The notes below the pieces were generated by a model that saw nothing but the letters and a program-made list of their open reading frames with translations, was not told the origin of the DNA and did no database searches. DNA of 64,000 nt from the NCBI GenBank assembly GCA_002633005.1, contig NMRA01000170.1:503007-567006 (forward strand), read 5' to 3'. The position numbers were made by a program, and so were the translations under genes. Origin of the DNA: Phoronis australis. Taxonomy: Eukaryota > Phoronida > Phoronidae. Shown piece after piece: positions 33,587 to 47,300 of this stretch; the stretch's first letter is position 1; each line of letters begins with the position of its first letter.

Positions 33587-33830
33587 NNNNNNNNNNNNNN
33601 NNNNNNNNNNNNNNNNNNNNNNNNNNNNNNNNNNNNNNNNNNNNNNNNNNNNNNNNNNNNNNNNNNNNNNNNNNNNNNNNNNNNNNNNNNNNNNNNNNNN
33701 NNNNNNNNNNNNNNNNNNNNNNNNNNNNNNNNNNNNNNNNNNNNNNNNNNNNNNNNNNNNNNNNNNNNNNNNNNNNNNNNNNNNNNNNNNNNNNNNNNNN
33801 NNNNNNNNNNNNNNNNNNNNNNNNNNNNNN
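33587..33830. other. assembly gap of 244 N
   Basis: It is a run of unknown bases. The flanks (GATTCGGTACAAATATGG before, GGTTTGTGCCCCCCTCCCC after) match 4812-4905 next to the other copy of element X. The missing DNA is therefore probably repeat. Confidence 0.95.
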
Positions 33831-35149
33831 TATGAAGGGAAGGTGGTGGCGATAGGGGGGGGGGGGTTGGCGAAGTCGAAATGGTTTGTGCCCCCCTCCC
33901 CAAATGATTTTGCCTTCGTATGGGCCTGAATAACCCACTCTAGCTTCTGGAACTAAACTTAGTCTTGAATTGACGACTCGGCCTAACTCACAACTCCATC
34001 AATAGAGGGCGTTCTAGTCACAGATATAACGGCAATACGGCTAGCACACAAATTTAAAATCTATCGAGCAGCACGACTTCACGGCATCGCAACCAGAACG
34101 AATTAAAGCGGACTGAACTCGACGGCTCGAGCAGACAGGCTCACGTAGCAAACGAATTTACCTGAAAGGTCAAAGGTCACATGTCTATCAGTCTCAGTGT
34201 TCACGACCATAGAAATCACATTGACCGCGCGCGCCACTCAGATACATGCAGCTCGCGTTGTCAATATGGCGCCACATTCGGGAGAGTGCAACACAGGACA
34301 AAAATGGCGAAAAACACTGGAAGCCCTACGGCATCAGTCAGGAAATGCTGGCGCTCGCAGTGTTATGCCTGCAGCTAAAGAGTTATTTTTTGGTCCTGCC
34401 ATTGAGTCATGAGTTTTTTGGTGGTGCTACAACTAGTTTTTTATGTTCTACCAACACAGTTTTAGCGGAGCGACTTTGTTTCCACGTGACATCAGTCTTG
34501 GTGATTGAGACCATATAACATCAATTAAAAAGATAATTATTAACCACCATATACTGTTATCCAATGATGATGCTGTTTGCTAATTATATTTAAGTAAATA
34601 TTTAGTATTAATGACAATCTTGTGTATTTTTACGAGTGAGCGGCACGTCTCCTGGATATAATGTATTTGTATCGAGTGTCACGAATTAAATGATAAATTT
34701 GCGCGATCTTAGTGGTTTCTCTTAAAAAAAACGAAAAAATAAAACGCTCGCAGCGGATTGACAGTCATGCAGCCGCTCAGGTCACTCGAGAATCTGCCAC
34801 TGGTTGCGATCTTCTAATAGTTTGATATTTTCCCTATCCACTGATTAACTCTAAAAAAACGCATGCAAGTGTTACATCACATGTTTTTGTATGTTTCTGG
34901 AAAAATTACACTCTTCGGCCTCTTTATTTGTTAGATATTGCGCTTTGAAAAGGACACTTTATCCCGTTCGATTACACGGCAATTAGCCGTGTCACGTGAC
35001 TAGTAGCACTCTCCAATATTGCGTCAAGTTGTCAGCAGCAGTAGCGCGTGCGCCCGGTCTATAGTATAATATGTCTACATATTGACGACAGTCATCGCAG
35101 TCGTTGTCAGAGACACCTGCAGCCGCGGTTTAGCTGCCCACTGCTAAAA
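33831..35149 (+). promoter_or_regulatory. upstream region and presumed promoter of P4HA gene 2
   Basis: About 1.3 kb lies between the gap and the first ATG. The last 200 bases are locally richer in CG (GCGCGTGCGCCCGG near 35045) and contain a TATAGTATAATATG stretch at about 35061-35074. I cannot place a start site. The remainder has no recognisable gene. Confidence 0.35.
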
Positions 35150-35337
35150 ATGAAGAATCTCCATGGACGTTTGTTTTTGTACTGTGTGTGTTCCGTTTTG
35201 TTAGTAAACAATGTAAAGACAGAACTATTTACAGCGATGATGGAACTAGAGAAAGTATTACGAGCAGAAGCTTTGATAGCTGATGATATTCGGAATTATA
35301 TTGCTCTTGAACAAGACAGACTAAATAAATTAAAAAG
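35150..35337 (+). CDS. P4HA-like: P4HA gene 2 exon 1: signal peptide and start of N-terminal domain
   Basis: The ATG at 35150 follows AAAA, a good context. Residues 1 to about 24 form a signal peptide with hydrophobic core LFLYCVCSVLLV. Then ELFTAMMELEKVLRAEAL and IADDIRNYIALEQDRLNKLK match the N-terminal dimerisation region of the family ('LFTSIGQMTDLIHTEKDLVTSLKDYI...'). The exon ends in phase 2 at a GTAAGT donor. Confidence 0.92.
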
Positions 35338-38300
35338 GTAAGTTTTTTCATAACAAATATGAAACTGCATATTTGTTCCAGTTACCTTTTGTTATTACGT
35401 GGTATGTTGGTATGTGGTTATTACCAAGTATGTTGCCGCTTTATGTTTGTTTTTACTTGGCGAAAAATTTTTGCCGGTCAGTATGTTGCTCAGATACTAA
35501 GTTTTTTTCATGTGGAGAATTTCTCGCTTACACTGGTCACCACTCTGATTCCCTATGCCCCAGACAACTTTTATGATGCCTATTCCGCACGCCCTTTTTA
35601 ATGTAGAACGGACGTGAAAAGTTAGTACACCCAAATTGTTATCACTTTTCCAAGTCACCGATTAACCATTGGCTGATATATTTCCTCATGCCTTACAAGT
35701 TTTCTGCTTGAGTACCAGATCATTGAGTCAGTAAAAATGCTTGATTTGTGTTGAGGGTCACCTCTCAGTTTGAAAGTGGCAGTCTAGATCAATGGCTCTT
35801 GTTGACACCAATAATATGAATGCTATTAATGAAAAAATCTGTTATGTATCGGACCAACTAGAAGATAACAATTTTGAATGAAATTTATGATAACTAATTA
35901 GAACAGTCGATTTTCCAATTTTCAGAAGCTTAATGTTTTGTAGAAAAAATCCACTTGCTGATGATAGCAGTGATACAGTATCATGCTAACAGTGAAAAAC
36001 ATCACGTTTAATTTTTTAAAAAATACCATACATGGGAATTTTAGTTTTAATTTGGCTACTACAAGGAATGAGGAGGTAATACACATTAGTTTGTGGTGAA
36101 CAAGAAAAAGGGAGGTTAATTTTTTTCATCACAGTAACCTCATGGTTCCAATTAAGTTACTGTAAAAATAGTGAATTGTTCATACAAGACTACTTTTTGT
36201 TGTCTGTCAATGTTTTTATTTGTTGTTAGTTTATATGTATGGGCTTTTATGAGATTTCACCTCATTGCCAGTACTAGATGTTGAAAAGGCCCCATATTTA
36301 TTCAGTGAAAGAAAAGGGATATTTGGGATGCTCGTATAATTGTTAACTTTTTAGTATTGCTATGAGTCATATCATGATTCTGTGTTGAAATTTAACTACA
36401 TTTTTGCAACATTGGCGCAGTTTTATTGTGATGTACATGAACTTTTTCCCGTTTTTAACCAAAAAATTTATCCAAGGCTACCATGTCGAAATCAATCTGC
36501 AAAGATATTTTCAAGTCATATTTTGCGTATTAATAATAAAAGTGCTTTTTTCGAATTAGGTCATGCCTCTTTTGTTTTTTGCAGATGTCTCCTACATTTT
36601 TCTTGAAGGTCACACATGAGTGAACTAATTGATTTCTGACAGAATAAAACAATGAACTTATTTGTGACATTTTATTTGTAAAATTTCATTATTTAAACTG
36701 CCCAGTTGATCAGCACACAATCTCTTTCAACTCATTTCAGTGTTGCGGAGGACTTCCAGAGTCACAGCCAGAGTGCACTTGCTGACCTGGACCATCACCT
36801 AGGCAACCCGATCAATTCCTACCTCCTTATCAAAAGATTTACACGGGACTGGGCTCAAGTAGAAAGTCTCATTCGCGATGGTCCAGTTGTTGGTAATGTA
36901 TGGCACTCTCTTACTATCGTATACTTTCCCTATTGTACACTTTCCACTTTCGCAGGAACTTAATTATCCGAGATTTGAGTCCCACTTGTTCTTATTCTTA
37001 TTTAAACTAAACTGCACTACGTCACCATGATGTACCGACTAGCTTCAAAATATACCAAACGAACGATGTATATCAATTTTAAGTTGCTGCAAAATCGTTG
37101 AACAGTTCGAAAATATACACAATCTGCAAAACTTATCAACAACAATCTCAAATTTGTTTCTTAGTGGCCATGTTCAGGAATGTTACTGGTTTTTAGTGCA
37201 TTTTGAATGTAGCAAACTTGTGTTTTGGGGGCCTAAGTTATCCTCAAGTCAAACCTACTGCGTTTTAACATTAACCAGTCAGCTAGCTGTATGAAGACTA
37301 AGAGCGAGGAACCGCTGCAGGCCCGTAGCCAGGGGGGGGGTTCGGGGGGTTCGATCGAACCCCCCCTCCGATGAAAAGGTCCAGCCCTAGCCTATCCGAT
37401 AGGATTAGATATGATTTATATGGACAACAAAATTGTTGTAGCTGCTAGTTTTACTAACCACAATTATAAGCAAGTTGGCATTAATTTTCAATTTGATTCC
37501 GATGTAAAGCGCTTCACATAATCATCGGGTCGTATCCGGGCCGTGTGGTGACTGGGTAGATGACGATCAGAGGAGGCTTCATGTTAATCATCGGCATTGA
37601 AAGCGCGTGGTCTCTACGTCACCATGGAGTAACACGGGAATCTACAAGTAAATGTCTATACCTAGCCGAAACAATATAGCATTGAGAGAGCTGCCCAAGC
37701 CAAAGGTAGTGCGGTGTGAATGCCTTAAAATCGACCAAAAAATAAAACAGCAGAAAATTGGTTTGTTATTTGCTACTTTGGTGTTACTTTTTAGCATAGT
37801 AAGGATGAAGTGCAGGCATTTCCAAATTTCGAATTGAAAGTGATCGTCAAATATCTTGTTCATCAAGTGTCCACTTTGATTGTGGATTGGTGGATTGACA
37901 TGCATGCGTGTACACGTGTGTGCTTTTCCGTTCTTTTAAATTCAGTACACGCCGACGGTAAGTTAATTGATTACTCTGTCGTTTCTCAAAAATCAGACAT
38001 TTAGCTACCGCGTTTTCTGCTCTGAGAAATCCCCGAATGTTCACATTATTAGGTAAGTCTAGACCTAATGAAAACGTTGATCAATGAAGAAAGTCTCTTA
38101 TCGATCAATGTCAATGGTGCACACCCTCGCGGATTTCATACGAGCAACAATCTCGATGTTAAAGATTTCCAAGGTTACATGGAAGGTTCACTGCTCCGAA
38201 GGTTCACTACCGATGTCACAATACGATTTTTGTATGAGGTAGACCAAGTGCAATTTTGCAATGACAAGTTATATCGTCTTTGGCAAACCAAGGCGTATCA

Positions 38301-41300
38301 TTTATTATACACGAGTGAGTGGAGGGTGTGAATGGATCTGGTGACCTAACAAAGATCACTCACTGAAGTGAACCTGGTCTATTGATAGTTAACTAAGTTA
38401 CTATAATTGCTACCAATATAGTTCCACTCTTGATGATAAGCAGAGCATGTAGACAGCAACTGCATGTACAATAAGTGTGTTGCGTATAGAGAAGCTTACT
38501 TACGGAAACATGACATAAAAAAGGAGTTAAGAATAATCCAAACATCCTCATGCAACTTACTTTTGTCTACAAACTGTGGTAAGCCAATTACTGACAGAGG
38601 TTGACCGTTATTGGCAACATAGCAAGATTTAACAGGTTAGACTTCTACCTAAACACATTGGCCTATCTTGTCAGTCCATAGACGGATTTAGGGGGAGGGC
38701 CCCCCCTTGGCTGCCGCAAAAAATCAAACAGCAAGAGCGTGAGGAAATGTTTATTGGTTAACCCCGGTAAATAACATAGGGCTGAAAGAAAATTTATAAA
38801 ATGTGTGCAGTTTTAGTTTGTGTTTGCGTGTATGAGGGGGGGGGGCTCCGGCAAACCCGATTTCAAGTGTCTGATTCAGACCGGCGCAATCGCAACGGAA
38901 CTATGGCCAGGTAATGGCGATCCCGGTCGATATGTGTGTGATATCCTAGGCGACCGCCAATGGCGCTGCGCACTACCACTCCGTTTCTGTCGTCTGCTTC
39001 ACTGTTCTATGAAGAAAATTGCTTCATTTTTTATAATGGAGTAATGATGAAGAAACACAAGCTGCTGATAAGATGTAAATTTTAATCGAAGACTTAGTGA
39101 ATCACTCCGAAACTCATAATTCTATCTTTGTCATCAAACATTAAAATTGAGACAATTTCCAAAGCAATCGCATGGTTAATGCTAACAGGAAAAATGGATG
39201 TGGTCTTTAGAGCAACTGAAGACTATTTTATACGCAAATTTTGCTACGAATTGGTTGCGCAAAATATAAAGCGTGTGGCTAATATTGCTGTCATCTCTGT
39301 CTGGGCATACGTCGTCGGCGTCCGCAGCTTCATCTCCTAAACCCTGTGCAGGATCTTGATCAGATTTGGCATATTTGTTCCTGTGAATGCGGTAATGGAT
39401 GACAATGACTTTGACAGATCAATCTGACGCCTGCTGTTCCCCCTAGTGGCAATTTTAGTTTTTGCGGGTGCCTGATCTGTACTTGCGTAATTCTTGGATG
39501 GATTTTCATAAAATTTGGCACATAGGTTTCTATTATGATCGCAACGACATCTTTGACGAATGGCTGTTTTTCAAATTTTCGAGTCAGTTTTTTGGCGTCC
39601 GCCTTTCTATCAGCCAAAGCGCTTGAAGGATCATTATGAAAATTGGCAGGTGTGTTTCTGATGAAAAGACCACAGTTGACTTTGATTTTCCGGCATTTTC
39701 CGACTACTGTGACACCCAATAACCTTTTTCAGAAATTTTATGAAATTTGGCAGATGTGTACCTATGGAGTTGACAACAGGCAATGACAATTTAGTGTCAT
39801 CCCAATCCGACAATTGGTGTGTCCCCTAGTGGCAATTTTATTTTTTTACGTTTTCCAGTGTATCTTCGGAATACATCGATGGATTTTCATGAATCTTGAC
39901 AAATAGGTTTCTATTAAGATAACGGTGCTCCCTGGTGGCAGTTTTAGCTCTTTACATGTATCTCTGGATCAGATTGTTCTAAAAACCCCTTGACCCCTAC
40001 ACCCTCCACCCGCAATCCACCTCGTCCCACAACCCCCTCAACCCACGACCCCCTTGACCCACGACGTGTGGCAATAGAGGTCTTTTGCGCTTTTTAGGTA
40101 TTTCATAATCTTATTACGTCACTGAGTGTCTCTCATAAGACATACCTACACGCGAGTCTGCTCTGGCTCAAGTCTGGTGATTAAAAACGGAAAGTGGCGT
40201 GATAACTTGATCTGAAATAGTACATTGTGAGCGCGCTATCGTCACGGAAATACTTCCACGAGCAGCTACCCATGGCTCAGTTCTACTAAACTCGGGAGAA
40301 AGTATGTTAACGTGAATATGAATAATGATACATTTTTGTTATTTGTTTTCTGTTATATACTCGTTTACAATATACTCTATATAAAGTTAAAATACTTTTT
40401 AGTTAACAGTTTGTTTTTTCAAACTGTATTTACTCATGAAATTGTTTTTTTTACTGTGATATATATTTATTGAAGGATACACAGAACATACAAAGAAATA
40501 ATAACAAACCCAGAAACCGCGAAGCATTATATCTGGGTTGTAAACAATTCATAAATGAAATTGTTGGTTCCTCCCACTCTCCGCAAAAAAGGTTGAATCT
40601 GCCATTTACTGAGGAGCAGAAGAGACAATTACACTCTGCCGGGAATGACATGTGTTAAGTTGGTTGGACTTCGATTTGATTTGACAGCGTTGTTTTTCTC
40701 TGTTAAACTTGCCGAATCGACTCTCTTGCAAAAAAACAGGGAAATGCCAGGCAAGCTAACAGCTCAACTCATTGGTCCTGCAAGTTGGCGCTTGTTCTAT
40801 GTTCTGATCGAGTGGAGCTTGTGAAGACTGGGTCGAGGGAGTTGTGGGTCGTGGGGGTAATGTGGGCTGTGTTGTCGAGGGGTTTTGGAACAATCCTTCT
40901 GGATCTTCAGAGTTCATCGGTGAATTTTCGAGAAAATTAACAAGTAAGTTTCTACTAAGGAAATGAAGATAGTTTTCTAGTTTTCGGACGATTTGATGTG
41001 TTTTGGCAAAACCTAATGACTATTTTTATTCTTTCAAGTCCGTTTTTTGTTCCTGATTGATAGGTTTCTATTAAGGCAAGGACTATTCCTTAATTTCTAT
41101 TTTCGGACGCACCTTGTCATTTTCATAATTTTAGCATCTGCCTAACTGCTCAGAGGATCATTATAAGTCGTTGCAGTTGTGTTCCTGATGAGAAGACCAT
41201 GGCTGACATTGATTTTTGGAAGGATTTGACACCTGTTGTAGTGATTGTTATTTTTGAGACCATGGCTACAGCTCCTTGATTATTTTGCATGATGTTTGTG

Positions 41301-44300
41301 AGCTTTTGTAGGTGTTTTCCTTTTGATGTGACAGTGGATCCCCATGACTTTTGAATGGCTCTAGCTGACTACCACCACGCCCTCCCCCCCCGTAGCAATT
41401 TCATTTTTTTACCTTTGCCGCTACATCTTCTGAGTTTTTTATGTTTTTAATGAAATTTGGAAACAGGTTTCTATTATAACAATGGCAGCATCTTTACAAT
41501 TTGTTGAATTTGACATATTCTGTGCCACCTATTGGCCATGTTAATTATTTCTGAGTCTGCTTTTTGCCGCCTGCTTCTGTATCCGCCAATTGAAACCGCT
41601 CTGAGGACCATTATGAAAATTTGCAGATATGTTGCTGTTGACATGGGAGCTACTGGCATGGATTTTTCAGATGGGTACAAGACCAGGTGGTGCTTCCGGG
41701 TGACATTATTTTCGCATCTGCGACTGTATCTTATAACTCCTTGCAAGGTCGCAATTTGTCAGGTCTATTCGTAATAAGTTGACGTCAGATAGACGGATTT
41801 GATTTCTACTTTTCCTTTTAAAGTCAATTCGTTTTTATGTCTGGCTAGTCTGTATATTTGGAGTTCCATGGTAGATTTTCCTGAAATTTGACAAAAAGTT
41901 TTGTAATAGAGGGACGACGACCTTTTTCCAGTTTCGGACAGGTTTGACGTATTTTGCGCCTTCTAATGGCCATTTTATGATACTTAAAAACATTAGAAGA
42001 CTACCATTTGCGTAGCAGTTGTGGCCACATATCAACGCTCTGCGTTGCTCTTATTTAATTTCATGATATTTGTTCATTTTTTATGGCAATGATGCATGTG
42101 CAAATGTTGGCGTTATTTGATTGGATGTAGTAGTTGATATTTAACAATGCATGTAGTAAGATAATGGTACTAATGTACTTGGCCGCTGTAGTAAAACCTT
42201 TCATAGAAGATGGTGGTAATTTAAATAAAATTTATTTGTGTGTTTTAAATGGATCGCAATCGCATTCACTTGTAGTATTGAGCAAACTCAATGTCCTACT
42301 GGTTACTGAACACTGTCTGTGTTGGGTAATTCTCGTGTTTGTTCCGTGAATGAGTGAGTGGAGAACTAAGATGCTGGTATTTAGCTGAGCAGCAGGAGTT
42401 CATCCGGGATTTCCAAAAACAGTGTTTCCAATTTCTCAGGGCGTCCATGACCAAATGACTCGTGACTAAGCTTTTATGACCTCGAGTCAAATTGCTGTTG
42501 TAGTGTAGTATCTTACTGTGGGGACACGGTTGGACACTGAAAGCTTTTGTGTCTTACATAGCTTCTAAATGAACTTTTTATTCTCGACATACCAATGAGC
42601 CCTCGCATCTAGTGCTAGCAAGTCAAAACAGACACTCGTGCTTTTTGCTTACCTTACTTGAGTGTCCAAATGCTGAACAGGGCGCCTTAGCTAGAATGTC
42701 TAAATTTGAACCAAGGTGTGCATTTGGATCCCCTGGACGCTGAAGGCCTCATTGCTGAGTAGTTTACGTTTTTTGTTTTTGTTCCTTGAAATTAGCAAGT
42801 GCACACCAATGGTTTTATTTAACGGTGAAAAATGTCCGTCCGAGATAACCAATGATCTTTATTTTGTTCCCTTTAACGATTAGTATACTGTAAAGAATAT
42901 TTTTTTTCTTTACAGCAAGGAAATGTTAGAAAGGCTCTTATTTTGACTGATGAGCTCCTAGCTATTGGTAAGTGGCTCTGTTCATGGCATGAGGATTCTG
43001 AATAGTTTACTCAAAGTTATGTGAGACCTTATGGAGAAGTCGGTACTTGCAGAATAAAATTTACTCAGTAAAAGTATATGTTTTATGTTAGTAGAAATTC
43101 TGTAGAATTTCATTTTGGCTTTATAACTACTTGCATTAGGTCACTTACTTTTGAATAAAATTTAGTAAAAAAGAATGGTACATTCTTAGCAAAACAACAG
43201 GATGGATAACGTGACCAAATTTTGTGTGAATTGATATTAATGTTCAAGATAAAATCACGAAAACAGTCTGCTACTAACAGTTTTCTAAATTATTTGTTCC
43301 ATTCTTGTTTGATGCAACATTGATAGCCTCTGAGCACCTCATGCAAAAGTGGAACATTTTTAAGGTAATTCCTAGCAGCTCTTTAAGGAACACTATATAA
43401 AGTATAGTGCTTCAATGTTTGATATGTTAATCCAATAAGCAATTTTGAGATACCCGGTATAATGTTCCGAATTTGGTCAAAACTGTACATTTTTCTAGGA
43501 TTCTACATGACGTTAATAACCTGTATGTTGTTTGATTGCACCCGCTTATTAAAGTGTTCAAAATCTATTTAAGGCACTTTTATCTTGGATTTGACTATCA
43601 ATGACAGTTTTGTGTTTGTATAATTTATATTGTGATGATGGTGACTGATGAATATTCATGTTGAAATAATTGCTGCTAAGAAAGCATTTTTGCTTGGCCC
43701 CATTAACACAATTTTGACTGTAATCCGTATGTAGAGCTTTCAGAGAGTATACACTAGACACGTACACATGCTGTTATCATTGATCTGATACAGGGCCTTT
43801 CCGGGTTTGGGTCATCAAACAAGTCTGATAAGTTTGTGGAACTGTTGACAGACATTCAAATCAGCTGATATAAATTACCGCTACCTCCCACAAAACTTGG
43901 CCAATTTTTGTGGGGAAAAGTTCTATTCCCAAATTTTTATGAGGAATTTAAATGTGGACTTTGTTTCCGTCCACAAAAATAGCGACAAATTAAATCAGAC
44001 GTCTTAATTGTTTTTGCTACTCGTGTCTTAATGCTGTCGAATTAAAGAGAAATCTAGGTGAAGGACTTGTGGTTTTCTGAGCATCCAGAGTTGCCTGCCT
44101 GCCAACTCTAGACGGACCATCACAGCATTGTAATGTTATGCAATTTCTAAATTTGGGTGTGGATGTTAGGTAGAGTTGTAATCTTTCTGCCATTCGTGAA
44201 CAGTTAGAAACGTTGTGCGAATCTCTTGGATTTCCGCCACACAACAGTGGCAATTTAACAACACGACGATTGGAAAAATAAAAATGCCAAGAATTAGCAG

Positions 44301-47300
44301 GAGCACAGAACGCTTTCCATCGGCTATTCTGCTACCATTGAGTGACGACGTATTTTGTAATATTGCTGCTGTATCGTGAAATGGCTATTGAAATCAGTGT
44401 GGATTTTGTTTGCTTTGTACCCACTTTTGAACACAGCCGGCTAGGCTTGTATATGCACTTCATAATTTTAGTATTTTCTGTGTGTTTTTTGATCATTATA
44501 CATTATTGTCTCTATCTCCATAAAACTTGAATGTGAAGAAGGAATACACCACGAGCTTTATAAATTCTCACCAAATTTGGACACAAGATGGCAGTCAAGT
44601 GGAGTTTTACTTTTTTCGTTCAAGACAAGATGTGCCAAATAAATGCTTCTAAAGTTCTTTGCTAGCCTACGTTAAAATGATGATGTCTTGAGAAATATAA
44701 TTGTAGCCGTTCACAGCTGTTACAATATTTGAAAAATGAAAGTATGCTTCTCTAGTTCGTGAATATCTTGGTCATATTTATTATTTTAGCTACTATTGTA
44801 TAAGAGAATGTTGGTGTGGTGAATGCATTTTATTACATAAATGAATGGAAGAAAAACTGAGTGTGCAATGACCGTCATAATTTGCTATGACTGATGTCAC
44901 AATTTTGTTACTACAGTCATAATTCTTTCAGTTCCCGACCACGAGAGGGCGCTGGAAAACAAACGTTTCTACGAAACAGTCATTGCACAGCAGGAGGCAC
45001 AAGCGGAAAAGATAGGAGATGGCCTTCCAGTGAAGACTAACCAAAACAAACGGCAACTGCACGAGTACATGAACTCGCAGGAGCTTTTCAACTATGAATC
45101 GTTGTGCCGAGGGGAAGATGTTATTGTGAGTCTTTCAAACTGCTGAGTGCTTGTTATATTCTCTGGTCCTCATCTGCTGTAATTTTCATGCTTAGACTGC
45201 TATTAGTACTGCAATCTTGAATTTCACACAAAATTATGCGCAAATTGATGCGAGTTTTGTAAGGCCGATTTCATTTCGGTTAAAATGCTCAAAGTTTTAC
45301 CAAAGTGAATGCTTTTCTTCATAACAGTGTGCAGTACAAGGTGCTCATAATCATGTAAAATAATCAATGTTTCTTTTGTTGACTAATTTTACAAATTAAA
45401 ATTACACTCCCGTTTGCCGAACTGTGTTCTAAATTCTAGAGCATTTCCATTGGAAATAAATTACTCCCTTTTGATATCTGTGTTCTTGTATCACTGTGAC
45501 TGTCTCCATCAGCCCAACCCAGACGTTCGCAAGCTGAAGTGTTTCTACACACACAAGAACAATCCCCGACGCTACCTGAAGCCGTTCAAGGAGGAGGAAG
45601 CTTACCTCAACCCACGAATCGTTATTTTCCATGATGTCATCTCTGATGATGAGATAGATCTGATAAAGAAAATGGCCGAACCCCGGGTAAGCAGATGTCA
45701 CAATTGACATAGCAGTTGCACAGCATATGGGCTGTCAGTTGTTAGTAGTTGATAAACATATATATTGTAATTTCCATATTCTTAGTTTTCAGCCTTCTGC
45801 AGAATTCATCTGCATTTGACACCATCAATTGTACTGTCTGTATTCTGTATCTTAAAAGCTCAGACTTGCTGTATTTTATGTATTGCTGAAAAGGAATTAT
45901 TAGATCTCATCAAAAGCAATTCTAACTAGAAAGCACTGAGTCATAACTTATGATATCAGACTGTTTACACATGCACACATAGAACAAAACTTAAATAAAC
46001 TTCAAAACTTCACTTGGCAAAATCAGTGAAGAAATGCACTGTAAAGCAGTGACATCTGTTCACGTGTACTTGGGTGTGCAGCCTAACTATTGGCAGTTGT
46101 GGTTTTCACAATTGTTAGTTTGACAATGGTTCATTTTCCTAAATATAAATTTAATTAATTATATCCCATATGATGTTTTTACAAAATCAAAAGTGTTGTC
46201 TTCAGGACATCCATTGTTTGATAAAAATAGAGTAACGTTGCTGCTAAGTACAATCTCCTTGATTAACATTGACGGACTTTTTTTTCTTCGCGTTGAAGCT
46301 CACACTCTATAAAAAAATTGTCATTTCCTGGATTTTAAAGTTCATCAACAATCGTATGACATGTAATATAACATTTGAAGCAAAAGAGTTGCAGATTGTA
46401 ATATTTTAATATCATTTTTCTCTGGATACAGTGATGCTCAGTGGTTGTTATTCTAGAAGATAAGTTGTAACCTACTTTGCCAAGATAGTTCTTGCAGCAA
46501 GCTTTAAAACATTTTTCAGCTTATGCAAGGCACAGACAAAGAGTCACTAGCTCAAGTATCTGCCTCAAGTGAAAGATGGTTACCTGTAAACAGCCCGAAA
46601 AAATCTCAGTGAAATATGTCACTTTGGCTACTTCTTTCAGTTGGTTTCTTATTTTAACTCCTTACTGTGTGCCTCCTGTTTACTATGTAACCTCCTCTGG
46701 ATGGTGTCGTGTTAAATTCGCATGACTGTCATTGGTCAGTGAAGCTCATCAACCAAGTTCTTTGCACCAACCGCTGTGAGGATTTGGGTGCGCTTGGAAA
46801 GAAATCGATGTAATGGTCTACTTTCCTCACTGCCTAATGTGAGGAGGAATGCTCCCTGCAGTCCACTTAGGCGCAGGCATGAGTTGTTTGCTGAGGTTAC
46901 ATCCATTTGAGGTGGATGACTCTCTGTCTGAGCCTAGCTTTATACACTCTCTGGCATTTTTCATCCAGTTTTCATTATAAGTATTCTTACAGCTGCACCG
47001 TTCCATGATTCAAAATTCAACTACAGGAAAACGGGAGTTTGCGCCGTATCGAATCAGTAAGAGGTAAGAATAATGTATGAGTGAAGAAACCCTTGCGTGT
47101 AGACTTATATGTGCTTGTTAACGCATACTGCAAACTGTATATCTAGTAAGTGAAAAATTGAAACAATATATATACACCGGTGACCTAAAGTCGTGAATAT
47201 AAGCATAATAAGCAGTTGATTGTCATACTACCCAGTGCCCGTTTGCAACTGCTCATGTGATGTCATGGACATATATCAACCTTCACAAATATACGTGTTT

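Noticed and set aside
33483-33938. Open frames of 90-150 codons on both strands
   Set aside because: They exist only because the run of N has no stop codons.
35359-35601. Hydrophobic 80-codon frame just after exon 1 of gene 2
   Set aside because: It begins after a proper GTAAGT donor, has no family resemblance, and AT-rich intron sequence readily gives such frames.
38068-38331. 88-codon open frame in the gene 2 intron as a candidate missing TPR exon
   Set aside because: No TPR-like helix pattern or P4HA motif is visible, no convincing splice borders in the needed phase (1 to 0) were found, and the frame has its own start and stop.
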